Shown here piece after piece: positions 51,879-62,855 of a stretch of 64,000 nucleotides of DNA. The stretch comes from Vibrio sp. ED004. Lineage in GTDB: Bacteria; Pseudomonadota; Gammaproteobacteria; Enterobacterales; Vibrionaceae. The stretch is from positions 1,612,001 to 1,676,000 of the forward strand of contig NZ_CP066150.1 in the NCBI RefSeq assembly GCF_023206395.1. The letters are read 5' to 3'. The notes under the pieces are model-generated. The model was given only the letters and a program-made list of their open reading frames with translations. It did not search any database and was not told the origin of the DNA. Each line of letters begins with the position of its first letter. Positions within the stretch are counted from its first letter, which is position 1. The position numbers and the translations under genes are program-made.

Positions 51879-52508
51879 ATGCATAAAGATAAAAACTTAG
51901 AACTGTTCAGATACCTAAAACCAGGTACAAAAACAGCAGGTGTATTGGAATTTGGCCCAGACGACTCAATCCAAATCAGTACGCTCTATATCGGACACAA
52001 ACAAGATCAGTACCTTATCCTTGAGCTGTCACAAAAAGCGACCGAAGCACTGACACTCAGAAAGCTCATCAACGTCGATATTATTGTTCGCGCTATTACT
52101 GATACTGAGCTTGGCCACATCGTCGCATTTAAAACCAATGTATTGGCTCATATTACCTCCCCTACGCATCTTATCTTCCTGCGTCCACCTTCAAACTTTG
52201 CCACTAAACCGATTCGTGAACACGAAAGATACAAGGTACGCCTCAGCTGTGAAGTCACCTTTGACACCTTGTCATTAGATGCCACTCTGGTTGATTTTTC
52301 AGTGTCAGGTTGCGGGATCTATCTTACGCAGCAATCAGATATCGACGTGGGCTGGAAAATAAAGGTCAATTCACTCTTAAACTAGCACTTAGATGACGAC
52401 TTGGTTTACAAAGTCGTGAGTAAGAAAAGACAGGGACAGGGTTGGCTATTAGGAATCCAATTCCCCGAGCACTTAGATATGAGTGATGAGCTAAAACGCT
52501 GCTTTTAG
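51879..52508 (+). pseudogene. PilZ-domain (cyclic di-GMP receptor) protein interrupted by an amber codon
   Basis: The N-terminal 105 residues resemble a YcgR-like PilZN domain. The PilZ domain follows, with the ligand motif REHERYKVRL (RxxxR) and DFSVSGCGIYL (DxSxxG). TAG at 52383-52385 stops translation after residue 168. The same frame then continues cleanly for 40 more codons, HLDDDLVYKVV...GWLLGIQFPEHLDMSDELK, which are the last PilZ strands, to a second TAG ending at 52508. The intact protein would have 209 residues. The truncated product keeps the binding residues but loses the strands that close the barrel, so it is probably unstable. Confidence 0.85.
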
Positions 52509-52585
52509 AGCAAGCTTTTGTAGCAGGCTCTATTTAGGCTTTAAACTTCTGCTTCAAATCACAACTTCAGTAAACCGCTGTTTAG

Positions 52586-55149
52586 CTAAGCCTCATTCCA
52601 ATATGAGTTTTTGAAGTGCACAAAGGCTTGGTGAAGTGACTCTTCTTTAATGGGTTTTACTATCACGTAATTCGCCCCGGCAGCCATGAAACTGTCTCGC
52701 GTCGACTCTTGAGCATCGGCAGTACACGCATAAATGGGAGCGACGACACCAATTTCCTCTCTAAGTTGTTGTGTGGTTTCAACGCCACCGAGGTTAGGAA
52801 GTTGGTTATCCATCAAAATAAGATCATAAGCCGTGGTTTTCGCCATCTCGATAGCCTCTAAGCCATCTTTTGCCCAAGTGACCACCATTCCATACTTTTT
52901 GCAGAAAGCCTGCGCAATAAAGGCATTGGTGTGGTTATCTTCCACCAGCAGAACCTTCAAATAGCGACTAAACAATGCTTCAGGTTCGATATCAGATTGC
53001 GGCTTCGCATCGATTAACGGTTTAGAGTGTATTTCCACAGGAATTTCGATGATGAACTCAGAACCTTGACCGATATGACTGCGGACTTGAATGTCCCCTT
53101 CCAGCATATCAACAAGGTTTTTTACAATCGTTAACCCCAAACCGGTACCGCCATACTCACGAGTTGTGGTCTCTTCTGCTTGAACAAAGGGTTCAAACAC
53201 TGCGTCTATCTTGCTTTCATCGATACCAATACCCGTGTCTTTCACTCGCACAATCAAACTGGCTTGATCGGAATTAAAGATGCTTTCGAGCTCAAAACTG
53301 ACCGAAATGCCCCCTTGATGAGTAAACTTAAGCGCATTACTCAGCAGGTTAAACATGATCTGATTTAGACGTACTTGGTCGGTATTGATTTCGATGTCGT
53401 CTACCAAGTGATTCACTATGGTAAACGTGACTGACTTATCTTCACACAACGGACGATAAATGCTGTCTAAGGTGTTGACCAACTCGCCCAAACGGAAGTC
53501 TTTCTTTTGGATATTGAACTGCCCCTGCTCTATCTTTGAGAAGTCCAAAATATCGTTAAGTACCGCCAGTAGATGTTCCGCACTATTACAAAGTACATCG
53601 ACTTGCTCGCTATTATCTTCACTGTGTATCGAGCGTTTGAGTAATTGAGACACACCCAAAATACCATTTAACGGTGTTCGAATCTCGTGGCTCATCTTCG
53701 CTAAGAAATCAGCACGCACATTGGCAAGGTGCTCAGCTTCTTCTCTTGCTCGATCGGCTTGTCTCTCAGCTTCAATCAGCTTAGTAATGTCTTGCCCTTG
53801 TACCACCACACCTGTGATGCCGTGCTCAACACGAATGGCCGACATATTCCAACGAAATACCTTTTCGCCAATAGGCACATTAATACCGGTTAGCTTTGCT
53901 CCTTGAACCACCATTTGAATGTTCGGCAACATACGATGCTCAAATTCTTGAGCCATAGCCCCATAGTTATCATCGTCATCGAACAACGCCATACGTGCCG
54001 CTGGGTTCATCTGAATTAAATCGCCTTTTTCAGACCATACCAGAATCGGCGAATGAGCAAAGTTGAATAGATCTTGGAACTTTTGATTCTGCTCAGACAA
54101 GCGTTCAAAGGTGTCTTCAAGCGTGCAGCCAATATGATGAAATTCGAATATATTGGAGCCATCGAACTTATTGTACTCTTCGCTATCACTGGCAGAACGA
54201 GTAAAGTTCATCAATTTATCTAGCTCCGCCGCTACCCTTCTCTGAATCCAAGCACGCGCAAAGAAAGACATGAATACGATCACCACGATCACAACAATGA
54301 TTGCTCGCTCATAGTTCTCTTCTAGCGCGATGAAGTTAGTGTTCTTCTGCACAGCACGAATAATGAGAGGGGTTTCAACCGCATTGATCTTGATGGTTGT
54401 GATCGTGACGAAATGACGAGGCAACTGCTCGTATATTTTATAGTTGAGGATATCGGCTATGGTGTAGCTTTCATCGCCACTGAATGTCGATGTGACAGGA
54501 GTGCCATGCGCTTCAATCACGATATTTTCGCAATTGCTGCCCTGTTGTATGGACTCTACAAGGGAGAAATTATTGTCGAGTACAATAGCAATATAAAGCT
54601 GACCTAGAACTTCACCTGTTTTGTTATCAACAATCGGGGTTCGACGAGCCAACAAGTGACGCTTGCCAATCTCGGTCATTACTTGGATAAAATGCCAGTT
54701 ACTGCTGAACGACACCTCGTCCGAAATATGTTTTAAGCTCGATGTATCCAAACCATAAAACTGACCGTTGCCATCTTCCCACGCCAAACCATCATGAGTA
54801 GAAACAAAACGTAAATCCGGTGCATGGTCGGGTTCACGTTGATCAACACCAAAGAAAAAGTAGCTCAGAGCCTCTTCATTACCTGTTTCAAAATACTCTT
54901 TTAGCGTTGCGTTGTGTGAGCTACTGTCTTGGTGGATTTGCAGCACCGACAAGCGGTAATCAAACATGTTTTGAATCAGACTAGATGTCTGCTGGACGGT
55001 TCGATTAGTCTCTTGTTTGACGATGCTGCTGCTGGTTTCATAATTGTGAATAAGCACGCCGAGTGCCATCACGCCTATCACTAAAATAATGATACGCGTA
55101 ATGAGTTTGGCTAAGGTGTTCCTTGGTGTACTGGCGTAGCTTTTCTTCA

Positions 55150-55150
<1 letters not shown>
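52586..55150 (-). CDS. luxQ: LuxQ, autoinducer-2 hybrid sensor kinase
   Basis: The 854-residue protein has two transmembrane helices (about 18-37 and 285-305) enclosing a periplasmic LuxQ-type double-PAS domain. A cytoplasmic PAS domain (around 360-465) follows, then a histidine kinase with His488 in [12 protein letters not shown]-box NLLSNALKFT and G-boxes VKDTGIGID and GGTGLGLTI. A receiver domain has Asp781 in LMDNQLP. Positions match those known for V. harveyi LuxQ. With LuxP it senses AI-2 and feeds the phosphorelay LuxU-LuxO. Its start codon overlaps the luxP stop by one base (TAATG). Confidence 0.95.
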
Positions 55151-56552
<1,402 letters not shown>

Positions 56553-56867
56553 TTATGAGACTTCGATATATTGAATTTGGTCTTCTTGCCACTCAATGAT
56601 TAGTTTGAGTGATACCAGTTTTTCTTTACGAGATTTGGGTAATTGTTTGATCGCGTATTCGGTTTTCAATGCCTCACTTTTTGACCTAACATCGAAACTC
56701 CAAACCAACTTAAGCGGGCCTTTACCTTTTAAGGCTTTTGCGCCTTTACCTGTCTGATGCTGTTCAAAACGGCGAGCTAAATTATTCGTCACACCACAAT
56801 AAAGAGCATTGTGACGATTGCGGATCAAGTACACGACCCAATCCGCATTTTTATCAGACTCAGACAT
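56553..56867 (-). CDS. GIY-YIG nuclease superfamily protein (YhbQ-like)
   Basis: The 104-residue single-domain protein has the motif WVVYLIRNRHNALYCGVTNNLARRF (GIY-YIG variant VYL...YCG), the catalytic Arg in NLARRFEQH, and the late Glu/Asn pattern in KSEALKTEYAIKQLPKSRKEKL. UPF0213/YhbQ proteins are thought to be DNA-acting endonucleases. It starts one base after the stop codon of the yceH-like gene, so they form an operon. Confidence 0.9.
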   Translation of the reverse strand: MSESDKNADWVVYLIRNRHNALYCGVTNNLARRFEQHQTGKGAKALKGKGPLKLVWSFDVRSKSEALKTEYAIKQLPKSRKEKLVSLKLIIEWQEDQIQYIEVS

Positions 56868-57524
56868 CTAAAGCAGCGATTCAACCAGAGCCTTAAGCTC
56901 TGCCACTTCTGCTCGTAGGCTTGCGACTTCTGACTCTAATTCTTCAAACTTTTCATTCGATGCAGAAGGTGCTGTCGCGCTTACCGATGCCGCCGAAAAC
57001 GCTTCAACATCCACTTCACCGCTCAACAGGTGTTGGTAACGTGACTCACGCTTGCCCGCTTCACGAGGTAGTTTCACAACGAGTGCGCCCGCTTCCCTTG
57101 CAGCTAGCTTCTCAAGCGTCGCTTCCACCTCTTTTACATCGCTGAAATTCGCTAGGCGGCCAGTTCGAGTACGAAGTTCACCTGGAGTTTGCGCGCCACG
57201 CAGCAACATACAACAGATGATTGCGCGTTCTTGCTCAGTAAATTGCAGATCACCAAATTCTGTGTTGCAGAAACGATGTTGATATTTGTTTACGCGGCTA
57301 TTGAAGCTGCTTTCGTCGCTTACCATGCGACGCGAAATCAAACCATCAACCGCATCTAAAACGTCTGATTCAGACAGCGAAAGAACAGGTTCACGGTTGC
57401 TCTTTTGATTACAAGCCGTTGTTAAGCTATTCAGTGTTAATGGGTAGTGATCGGGAGTAGTGACTTCTTTCTCGATCAAGCAACCAATAATTCTCGCTTC
57501 AATTGGGGAAAGTACTGTGTTCAT
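56868..57524 (-). CDS. YceH-like (UPF0502/DUF480) winged-helix protein
   Basis: The 218-residue protein begins [25 protein letters not shown] with the DUF480 signature, includes [15 protein letters not shown] and the second winged helix [20 protein letters not shown], and ends in a leucine-zipper-like coiled coil ([20 protein letters not shown]). YceH proteins have two winged-helix domains and may bind DNA; their role is unknown. It shares a transcript with the GIY-YIG gene. Confidence 0.9.
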   Translation of the reverse strand: MNTVLSPIEARIIGCLIEKEVTTPDHYPLTLNSLTTACNQKSNREPVLSLSESDVLDAVDGLISRRMVSDESSFNSRVNKYQHRFCNTEFGDLQFTEQERAIICCMLLRGAQTPGELRTRTGRLANFSDVKEVEATLEKLAAREAGALVVKLPREAGKRESRYQHLLSGEVDVEAFSAASVSATAPSASNEKFEELESEVASLRAEVAELKALVESLL

Positions 57525-57587
57525 CGTTTTTCCTTTTTATTATTTTGATAATTCCATCTCAACACCTAACAATGCAGCCACTTTGGA

Positions 57588-57788
57588 CTAGTGCTCAGAC
57601 AAAATCGGTACTCGTTTCTTTCTGCCTTGTTCATCAATCATTATGATCTTAGAACGGTTTAGCTCTATTTCCACGACTTCCAAATAAGTACGCTCTTGTA
57701 CATACGCATCACGAAGCTTGTTTTGTTCTGCTGAAGATTCAGTGACGTTATCGTCCAATTCTTCTGTTTCTAATTGTTGTTGATTCAT
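57588..57788 (-). CDS. Small acidic protein of unknown function
   Basis: From ATG 57788 this encodes 66 residues starting MNQQQLETEELDDNVTES and ending DEQGRKKRVPILSEH, with a central YVQERTYLEVVEIELNRSKIIM stretch that may form a small beta fold. The frame runs further upstream to 57887, but the extra residues are cysteine-rich and atypical, and no start there is better supported. I recognise no family. Confidence 0.55.
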   Translation of the reverse strand: MNQQQLETEELDDNVTESSAEQNKLRDAYVQERTYLEVVEIELNRSKIIMIDEQGRKKRVPILSEH

Positions 57789-57983
57789 TTCACATTTCGT
57801 ATCAATGCAGTATCTACATGGGATACTAACTTGATCGGTGAGATAAAAACAATCACACATCAGCGAGAGTGACGAATAATTAAACAACCTTACTTTTGCT
57901 TTGATCTAAAGACTGTTACATCATCAATTGATGTGCTTTAATCAGAACCAGACAACGTATTTGACGAATAGGAAAAGGAATCT

Positions 57984-58298
57984 ATGAGCAGCGTATTTGA
58001 AATTGTTAACCAAGCACGACGTAAGAACAAACTTAAGCGTGAACTTTTAGACAACGAAAAGAAAGTTCGTGACAACCGCAAGCGTGTCGACCTTCTTGAT
58101 AACCTACTTGATTACATCAAGCCAGAGATGACTCACGATGAGATCCTAGGCATTATCAAAAACATGAAAGCAGACTACGAAGACCGCGTTGATGATCACA
58201 TCATCAAGAGCGCAGAGATTTCTAAAGCTCGTCGCGACATCAGCCGCCGCATTCGTGAACTAACAGAAGAAGACAAGCAAATCCAAGGTAAGAAGTAA
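57984..58298 (+). CDS. DUF496 family protein (YeeX-like)
   Basis: This 104-residue, highly charged and mostly helical protein ([20 protein letters not shown]...[14 protein letters not shown] pattern) matches UPF0265/YeeX, which is predicted to be a coiled coil. Function is unknown. GGAAAAGGAA lies upstream of the start, and a clear terminator follows. Confidence 0.9.
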   Translation: MSSVFEIVNQARRKNKLKRELLDNEKKVRDNRKRVDLLDNLLDYIKPEMTHDEILGIIKNMKADYEDRVDDHIIKSAEISKARRDISRRIRELTEEDKQIQGKK

Positions 58299-58333
58299 TC
58301 TCACCTCGTTGATTAACTTGTAATAATGTTAGT

Positions 58334-58361
58334 AACCCACTCTTTGTAGTGGGTTTTTTTG
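58334..58361 (+). terminator. Terminator of the DUF496 gene
   Basis: AACCCACT (58334-58341) pairs with AGTGGGTT (58348-58355), followed by a run of T's. Confidence 0.92.
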
Positions 58362-58450
58362 TACATAAATTCCAGTGTCTATACTTAAGCTTACGCATTT
58401 ACTGACTCAACTGTCACTAGCAAAGCCAACGTAAGTAATGGAGCCACCTT

Positions 58451-59059
58451 ATGTACTCAAGCATCCTAATTACCTTAGCGCTATCAACGACTCAACCCTA
58501 CCCTGAAGAATTTGAAAGACTGTATACCGAAGAGACTGAAATCACCTACGAAGACCTCGTGGTGGATGTTCATGGTTACAAGGTTCCGACTCGCTCGGCA
58601 TTTCGTGGCTGGATGTTGCTTAACCACGCAGAAGACCAAGTAAGAGAGATCGGGCAACAGCTCAAAGATGCGGGAATCACACAAAGCATGCCTTTACATC
58701 TAGTGTTGTTGCAAGGGACAGACTGGGCAATGAGTAACACTACCTTGTTTACCCTCCCCAACATGATCAACACCTTAAAGTACATTCAACAATACATTGA
58801 GCCTGAAATTGGTGTGGTTATTCCTGTTTCTGGTGAGCGCTCAAAACTCTACAATCAACAAGCTGGCGGTGCCCTGCAAAGTAAGCACTTAGAGTTCTGC
58901 GCTTTAGACCTTGTCCCAGCCAACGGTATTTCTCGAGCAGATTTGCACGTTAAACTCAAAAAAATTCACGCTGAATACGGTCAGAAGAATAACGTAGGAT
59001 TAGGCCTGTACGCAGGCGTTCGATTCCACATCGACACTTGCGGCTTCAGAAATTGGTGA
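58451..59059 (+). CDS. Peptidase M15-type zinc carboxypeptidase-like protein
   Basis: The 202-residue protein carries the M15_3 peptidase core: PVSGERSKLYNQQAGGALQSKHLEFCALDL, with zinc ligands His (SKH) and Asp (LD), then a late FHIDTCGFRNW with the third ligand His. Such enzymes are D-Ala-D-Ala or L,D-type carboxypeptidases acting on peptidoglycan peptides (YcbK-like). The N-terminus is weakly hydrophobic (MYSSILITLALSTTQ) and may be a poor signal peptide, so its location is uncertain. Confidence 0.8.
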   Translation: MYSSILITLALSTTQPYPEEFERLYTEETEITYEDLVVDVHGYKVPTRSAFRGWMLLNHAEDQVREIGQQLKDAGITQSMPLHLVLLQGTDWAMSNTTLFTLPNMINTLKYIQQYIEPEIGVVIPVSGERSKLYNQQAGGALQSKHLEFCALDLVPANGISRADLHVKLKKIHAEYGQKNNVGLGLYAGVRFHIDTCGFRNW

Positions 59060-59079
59060 TTACAAATAAACATAACAAT

Positions 59080-59116
59080 GTCAAAAAGACACGATATGAA
59101 GGCGTGTCTTTTTGAC
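59080..59116 (+). terminator. Terminator of the M15 peptidase gene
   Basis: GACACG (59088-59093) pairs with CGTGTC (59103-59108) followed by TTTTTG. The pairing can extend through the A/T-runs to 13 bp (59080-59092 with 59104-59116). Confidence 0.82.
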
Positions 59117-59230
59117 TCTAAAATCATCGTGCATTTAATTAAGATATTGATATTTAAATAAATTTAAAATTGGAACACTAATTGCTATTACTAAGTATCA
59201 AAAGAAACTAATAGCAATTAGGAATTCAAT

Positions 59231-59467
59231 ATGAAAACTATAACTCAACGCTTTCAAACTCTACTTTCTGTATCGAACTTCAGTTTAGCGATCACCGCGT
59301 TACTTATGCTACTCAGCATCATTGTTGCTTATCCTATGGCCGACCACTTCTCACTGCCGATTCAAATCGTCGCTCACATCAGCACAATCTTGGTCGCGGC
59401 ATTATTGAAAATCAGCTATGTAGGTCGCTGTCTTGCGCAGTACAACCTTGGCTTAGAAGTCCGCTAG
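59231..59467 (+). CDS. Small two-helix membrane protein
   Basis: This 78-residue protein has a short basic-amphipathic start, a transmembrane helix at about 18-34, a second at about 42-62, and a short tail ending YNLGLEVR. I recognise no family, but size and composition suggest a conserved vibrio membrane protein. AGGAATTC lies before the start codon. Its last bases overlap the last four bases of the convergent hybrid-kinase gene. Confidence 0.75.
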   Translation: MKTITQRFQTLLSVSNFSLAITALLMLLSIIVAYPMADHFSLPIQIVAHISTILVAALLKISYVGRCLAQYNLGLEVR

Positions 59468-62088
59468 ACGATATCAAGGCTACTGAAAAGATCGTATAAC
59501 TGATGGGATTTATAAGGTTTGGGCAAGTAAGCGTTCATGCCCGCTTCAAAACAATCTTTGATGTCTTCTTCTAATACACTGGCGGTTAAGGCAATGATCG
59601 GCAGTGGTGTGGCTTCTTGTTCACACTCCCACTGTCGAATAGCTCGAGTCGCGGTGATGCCATCCATCACAGGCATCATACAATCCATTAAGATGGCATC
59701 AAACTGAGCACCTTGAGTGATCACGTCCACCGCTTCTTGTCCGTTACTGGCAATCAAATACTCATAACCCGCTTGTTCAAGGAAGAAGCTCGCTATTTTC
59801 TGGTTCATTAAATTGTCTTCAACAATCAAAATACGTCGATTCAGCGAACGAACCTCTTCATCCTTTGGTTCCACCTTCGGTGTTGGCTCTTCGCCGACAT
59901 CCAGTGATTGCAAGCTGTTGAAGAATCGTCGACCCAAAAATGGCAAGGTATGAGTCGAGTGCACTGTCTCTGTGATTAGGTGGGTTTTAAATAGGTGATG
60001 CTGACACACAATCACGCGAGAAAGTGGATATACGGCCTTAAGTGCCGCCAAATCCTTCTCCATAGAGTGATGCAGCGTATGACAATACAGTATGAAGTCG
60101 CTCTCTTTGAGGGTGTCATCGAGATCCGCAATAGATGAAACGACATTAGGGCGAACATTCAAACGTTCACACTCTTTCACCAATTGGTCTAGGTAATTGA
60201 AAGAGTTCGAGACAACAGTCACGGAGCTCAAATTCTCGAAACTTTGCACCTGAGATTCAACAATGTCGACATACAAACAAAAAGTGAACGTCGAGCCCTC
60301 TCCTTTCACTGAGCGCGCAGTAATATAGCCACCCATCAAATCAACAAGCTGTCGACAAATGGCAAGCCCAAGCCCTGTACCACCAAATTGACGTGTGATG
60401 CTGCCATCTTCTTGTGTGAAGGGTTCAAAAATCGATTCTAACTTCTCTGGTTCAATGCCTATCCCAGAGTCCGACACACTGCATTCTAGCTTCCCTCTTC
60501 CCAGAGACATGGGCGTGTACGCAATGTCCGTCGTGATCGTTCCTTTAGACGTAAACTTGATGGCGTTAGATAGCAGGTTCGTTAGTACTTGCCTAACTCG
60601 GTACTCATCAAAGAACAATTGTGGCGGGGTTTGGGAGTCGATGTTGATGTCGAGTTCGATGTCTTTACTGATCGCTTTGGATAAAATCACACTCACCGAG
60701 TCATACACAGCTTCACGCAAATCAGCATTGTGTGGCGACAACATCAAGTTGCCGGACTCGATTTTAGACAGGTCTAGAATGTCATTCAGTAGCACTAACA
60801 ACGAGTGAGAAGACGATTCAATATCCCCGAGTACTTCTTGTTGGTTGGCACTTAACTGGCTCTGAGACAAGATCTCCGCCATGCCGATAATCCCATTGAG
60901 CGGCGTACGAATTTCATGAGACATGTTGGCAAGAAAGGCACTTTTCGCTTTATTCGCTGAAATCGCGTCTTCCTTGGCTTTTATTAACTCTTTGTTGTGA
61001 TGATAGTTACGCTCCATCACTCGGTTCAGAGCCTCAGTAAATTCAGTAAGCTCATCGTTCCCTTGAATGTGAATCACTTTTGGCTTGCCATAGCTATCTG
61101 CGCATTCTGTTACCCCTTTAAGAATCAGCGATAGGTTGCGATTTAAACGCAGAGAGGTTGCGATACCGAGCCACAGCAAAACACCTGAAGCAGCCAGTAT
61201 CAGCAGTGTCATGACCAAGGTTTGTCTTTTTTGTAGAGCGATGTTCTTTGTTAGATCGAACTGCAATTGCTTGGTATAAGCGCCAATCGCTTTTGAAATC
61301 GCGCGTTTTTTGAGTTCCAAACCTTTGAGGTGGTCATAGATTTCAGGTGACGAGAAGTCCCCTTCGAGGATTCGTGATGTGAAGCTGTTTCGAAGTTCAT
61401 CTTTGGAGAAAGCGTTTAACAGTTCTCTAATTTCTGGGGAGCGAGTGCCCGATCGAAAATACGAATCTAACAACTGTTGTTGCCTTTCCAAAGCACCAAC
61501 ATAACTCAATAGATATTGATTTTTTAACTCTGGAGTACGATACAGGCTGTAGCTTAACCACGCTTCTCTTTGAGTCCAGAAGACATAGTTAGTGAGATGG
61601 ACGAACACTGCATCAGCTTGACCAATATCCTCATCGACTAAGCTCATTTGATATTCAGACAACTCCATCAAAACATCTTTCAACAAGTCGAATGCGCGCT
61701 CGGTCAATTGTGTGTTGTTTGTGGCTTCTGTCTCTTGAGCAAGCCTCATCAACACGCTTTTAAGCTCAACCAACTGCGGTTCAACGCTCCAGTTGCTGTC
61801 GAACTGTTGAAGTCGAACCTCATATTGAGTGAGCTTATCCAATTCTGATTGCAGCTTTAACAGCAACTGACCTTTCTCAGGGGAGTCATTAGACAGAACC
61901 AGCCATCGATAAGCATTACTTGAAATGGTATTAAAAGATTGAAGCGCTTCGACCTTAATACGCGTTGTTTCAAGGTGATTCATCTTCTTATCGTTCTTTA
62001 GCACTTCATTAACTGTAAACCCAAACATAATGAATACAGAAACGGTGGAAAGAAAAATAAGACGCCATCTAATTGACATATTTATCAT
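59464..62088 (-). CDS. Hybrid sensor histidine kinase, ligand unknown
   Basis: The 874-residue protein has helices near 9-24 and 292-310 enclosing a long, mostly helical periplasmic sensor rich in heptads. A HAMP-like segment, a coiled coil and a kinase core follow, with His391 in [14 protein letters not shown]-box [10 protein letters not shown], and G-boxes SDSGIG and GGTGLGLAI. Next come a degenerate receiver-like segment (residues 625-735) and a true receiver with Asp802 in [11 protein letters not shown]. The layout resembles TorS/BarA-type kinases without an Hpt domain, so a separate phosphotransfer partner is needed. No response regulator is adjacent. Confidence 0.88.
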   Translation of the reverse strand: MINMSIRWRLIFLSTVSVFIMFGFTVNEVLKNDKKMNHLETTRIKVEALQSFNTISSNAYRWLVLSNDSPEKGQLLLKLQSELDKLTQYEVRLQQFDSNWSVEPQLVELKSVLMRLAQETEATNNTQLTERAFDLLKDVLMELSEYQMSLVDEDIGQADAVFVHLTNYVFWTQREAWLSYSLYRTPELKNQYLLSYVGALERQQQLLDSYFRSGTRSPEIRELLNAFSKDELRNSFTSRILEGDFSSPEIYDHLKGLELKKRAISKAIGAYTKQLQFDLTKNIALQKRQTLVMTLLILAASGVLLWLGIATSLRLNRNLSLILKGVTECADSYGKPKVIHIQGNDELTEFTEALNRVMERNYHHNKELIKAKEDAISANKAKSAFLANMSHEIRTPLNGIIGMAEILSQSQLSANQQEVLGDIESSSHSLLVLLNDILDLSKIESGNLMLSPHNADLREAVYDSVSVILSKAISKDIELDINIDSQTPPQLFFDEYRVRQVLTNLLSNAIKFTSKGTITTDIAYTPMSLGRGKLECSVSDSGIGIEPEKLESIFEPFTQEDGSITRQFGGTGLGLAICRQLVDLMGGYITARSVKGEGSTFTFCLYVDIVESQVQSFENLSSVTVVSNSFNYLDQLVKECERLNVRPNVVSSIADLDDTLKESDFILYCHTLHHSMEKDLAALKAVYPLSRVIVCQHHLFKTHLITETVHSTHTLPFLGRRFFNSLQSLDVGEEPTPKVEPKDEEVRSLNRRILIVEDNLMNQKIASFFLEQAGYEYLIASNGQEAVDVITQGAQFDAILMDCMMPVMDGITATRAIRQWECEQEATPLPIIALTASVLEEDIKDCFEAGMNAYLPKPYKSHQLYDLFSSLDIV

Positions 62089-62855
62089 TTTTATAACTAC
62101 TCCCTTCCCGAAAGTAATTTACCTAGCCCAAGTTAAGAATAGGACATTAACAGAGGTTATTGATCAAATTGGGTATGAACAAACGATACTCCGAGTCCAG
62201 AACGGACATTTAAAATGAACAAGCATCGATATCAGTGCGTTCAAAGTAGAAAGGTTTACCGAGTTATTATCACTCGCATAACAAGTAAAAGAGAAAGAGG
62301 TTCAACGCCGTGAGGTAGCGAATAACCGCCCTACAAACCAACAAAGTCGAAAATTAGGTTAAATTTGTGAGATCCAATTGTTTGCGTCTTGCTGTTTTTC
62401 CACTCAACCTCGGCTTATTCGAAAGTCGAACAGCAAAACCCATTGATCAGCTTATCTATTGTTTACCAATTCCGTGTAACTTGAGTTATCGATCACACCT
62501 TGAATGATCGGTATGACTTATATTACATATCATATTTTGATTTAAGTATTTTTTGGCGAAAATTAAGTGCTACAGATTGTTAAAGTCAATAGTCTTTCTT
62601 AATACTGAAATCTTGATTTATGGCTATTATCGCGCCAACTTGCAGATAATTTATCTGCATTTATTTTTCCTAGCAGAATAACCAGTCGTACCTTACAATC
62701 CTGCCACATAAAAATTACAAGTTACACACAAGGCATATCACGCAGAATTAAGTGGCATTAAAGACCACCGCTTGATAGCTCAACCCCCTATGCTGATTGG
62801 CTTCCCTACAACCGCCATGACTGCAGAAACTTAACGTGAAAGGTCCCGAGTAAAG
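62089..62855. other. 767-base divergent gap with an orphan terminator
   Basis: No coding frame with a plausible start is seen. TGCAGATA (62641-62648) pairs with TATCTGCA (62652-62659) and is followed by TTTATTTTT, a terminator-like structure facing the gap gene but 185 bases before it. A weak CRP-like half site (TCGATCACA near 62493-62501) lies further up. The region must also hold the promoters of the hybrid kinase and of gap. Confidence 0.55.

Noticed and set aside
62486..62501. CRP site upstream of gap
   Set aside because: Only one half-site (TCACA) is good; the other arm matches 3 of 5 bases, too weak to list as a site.
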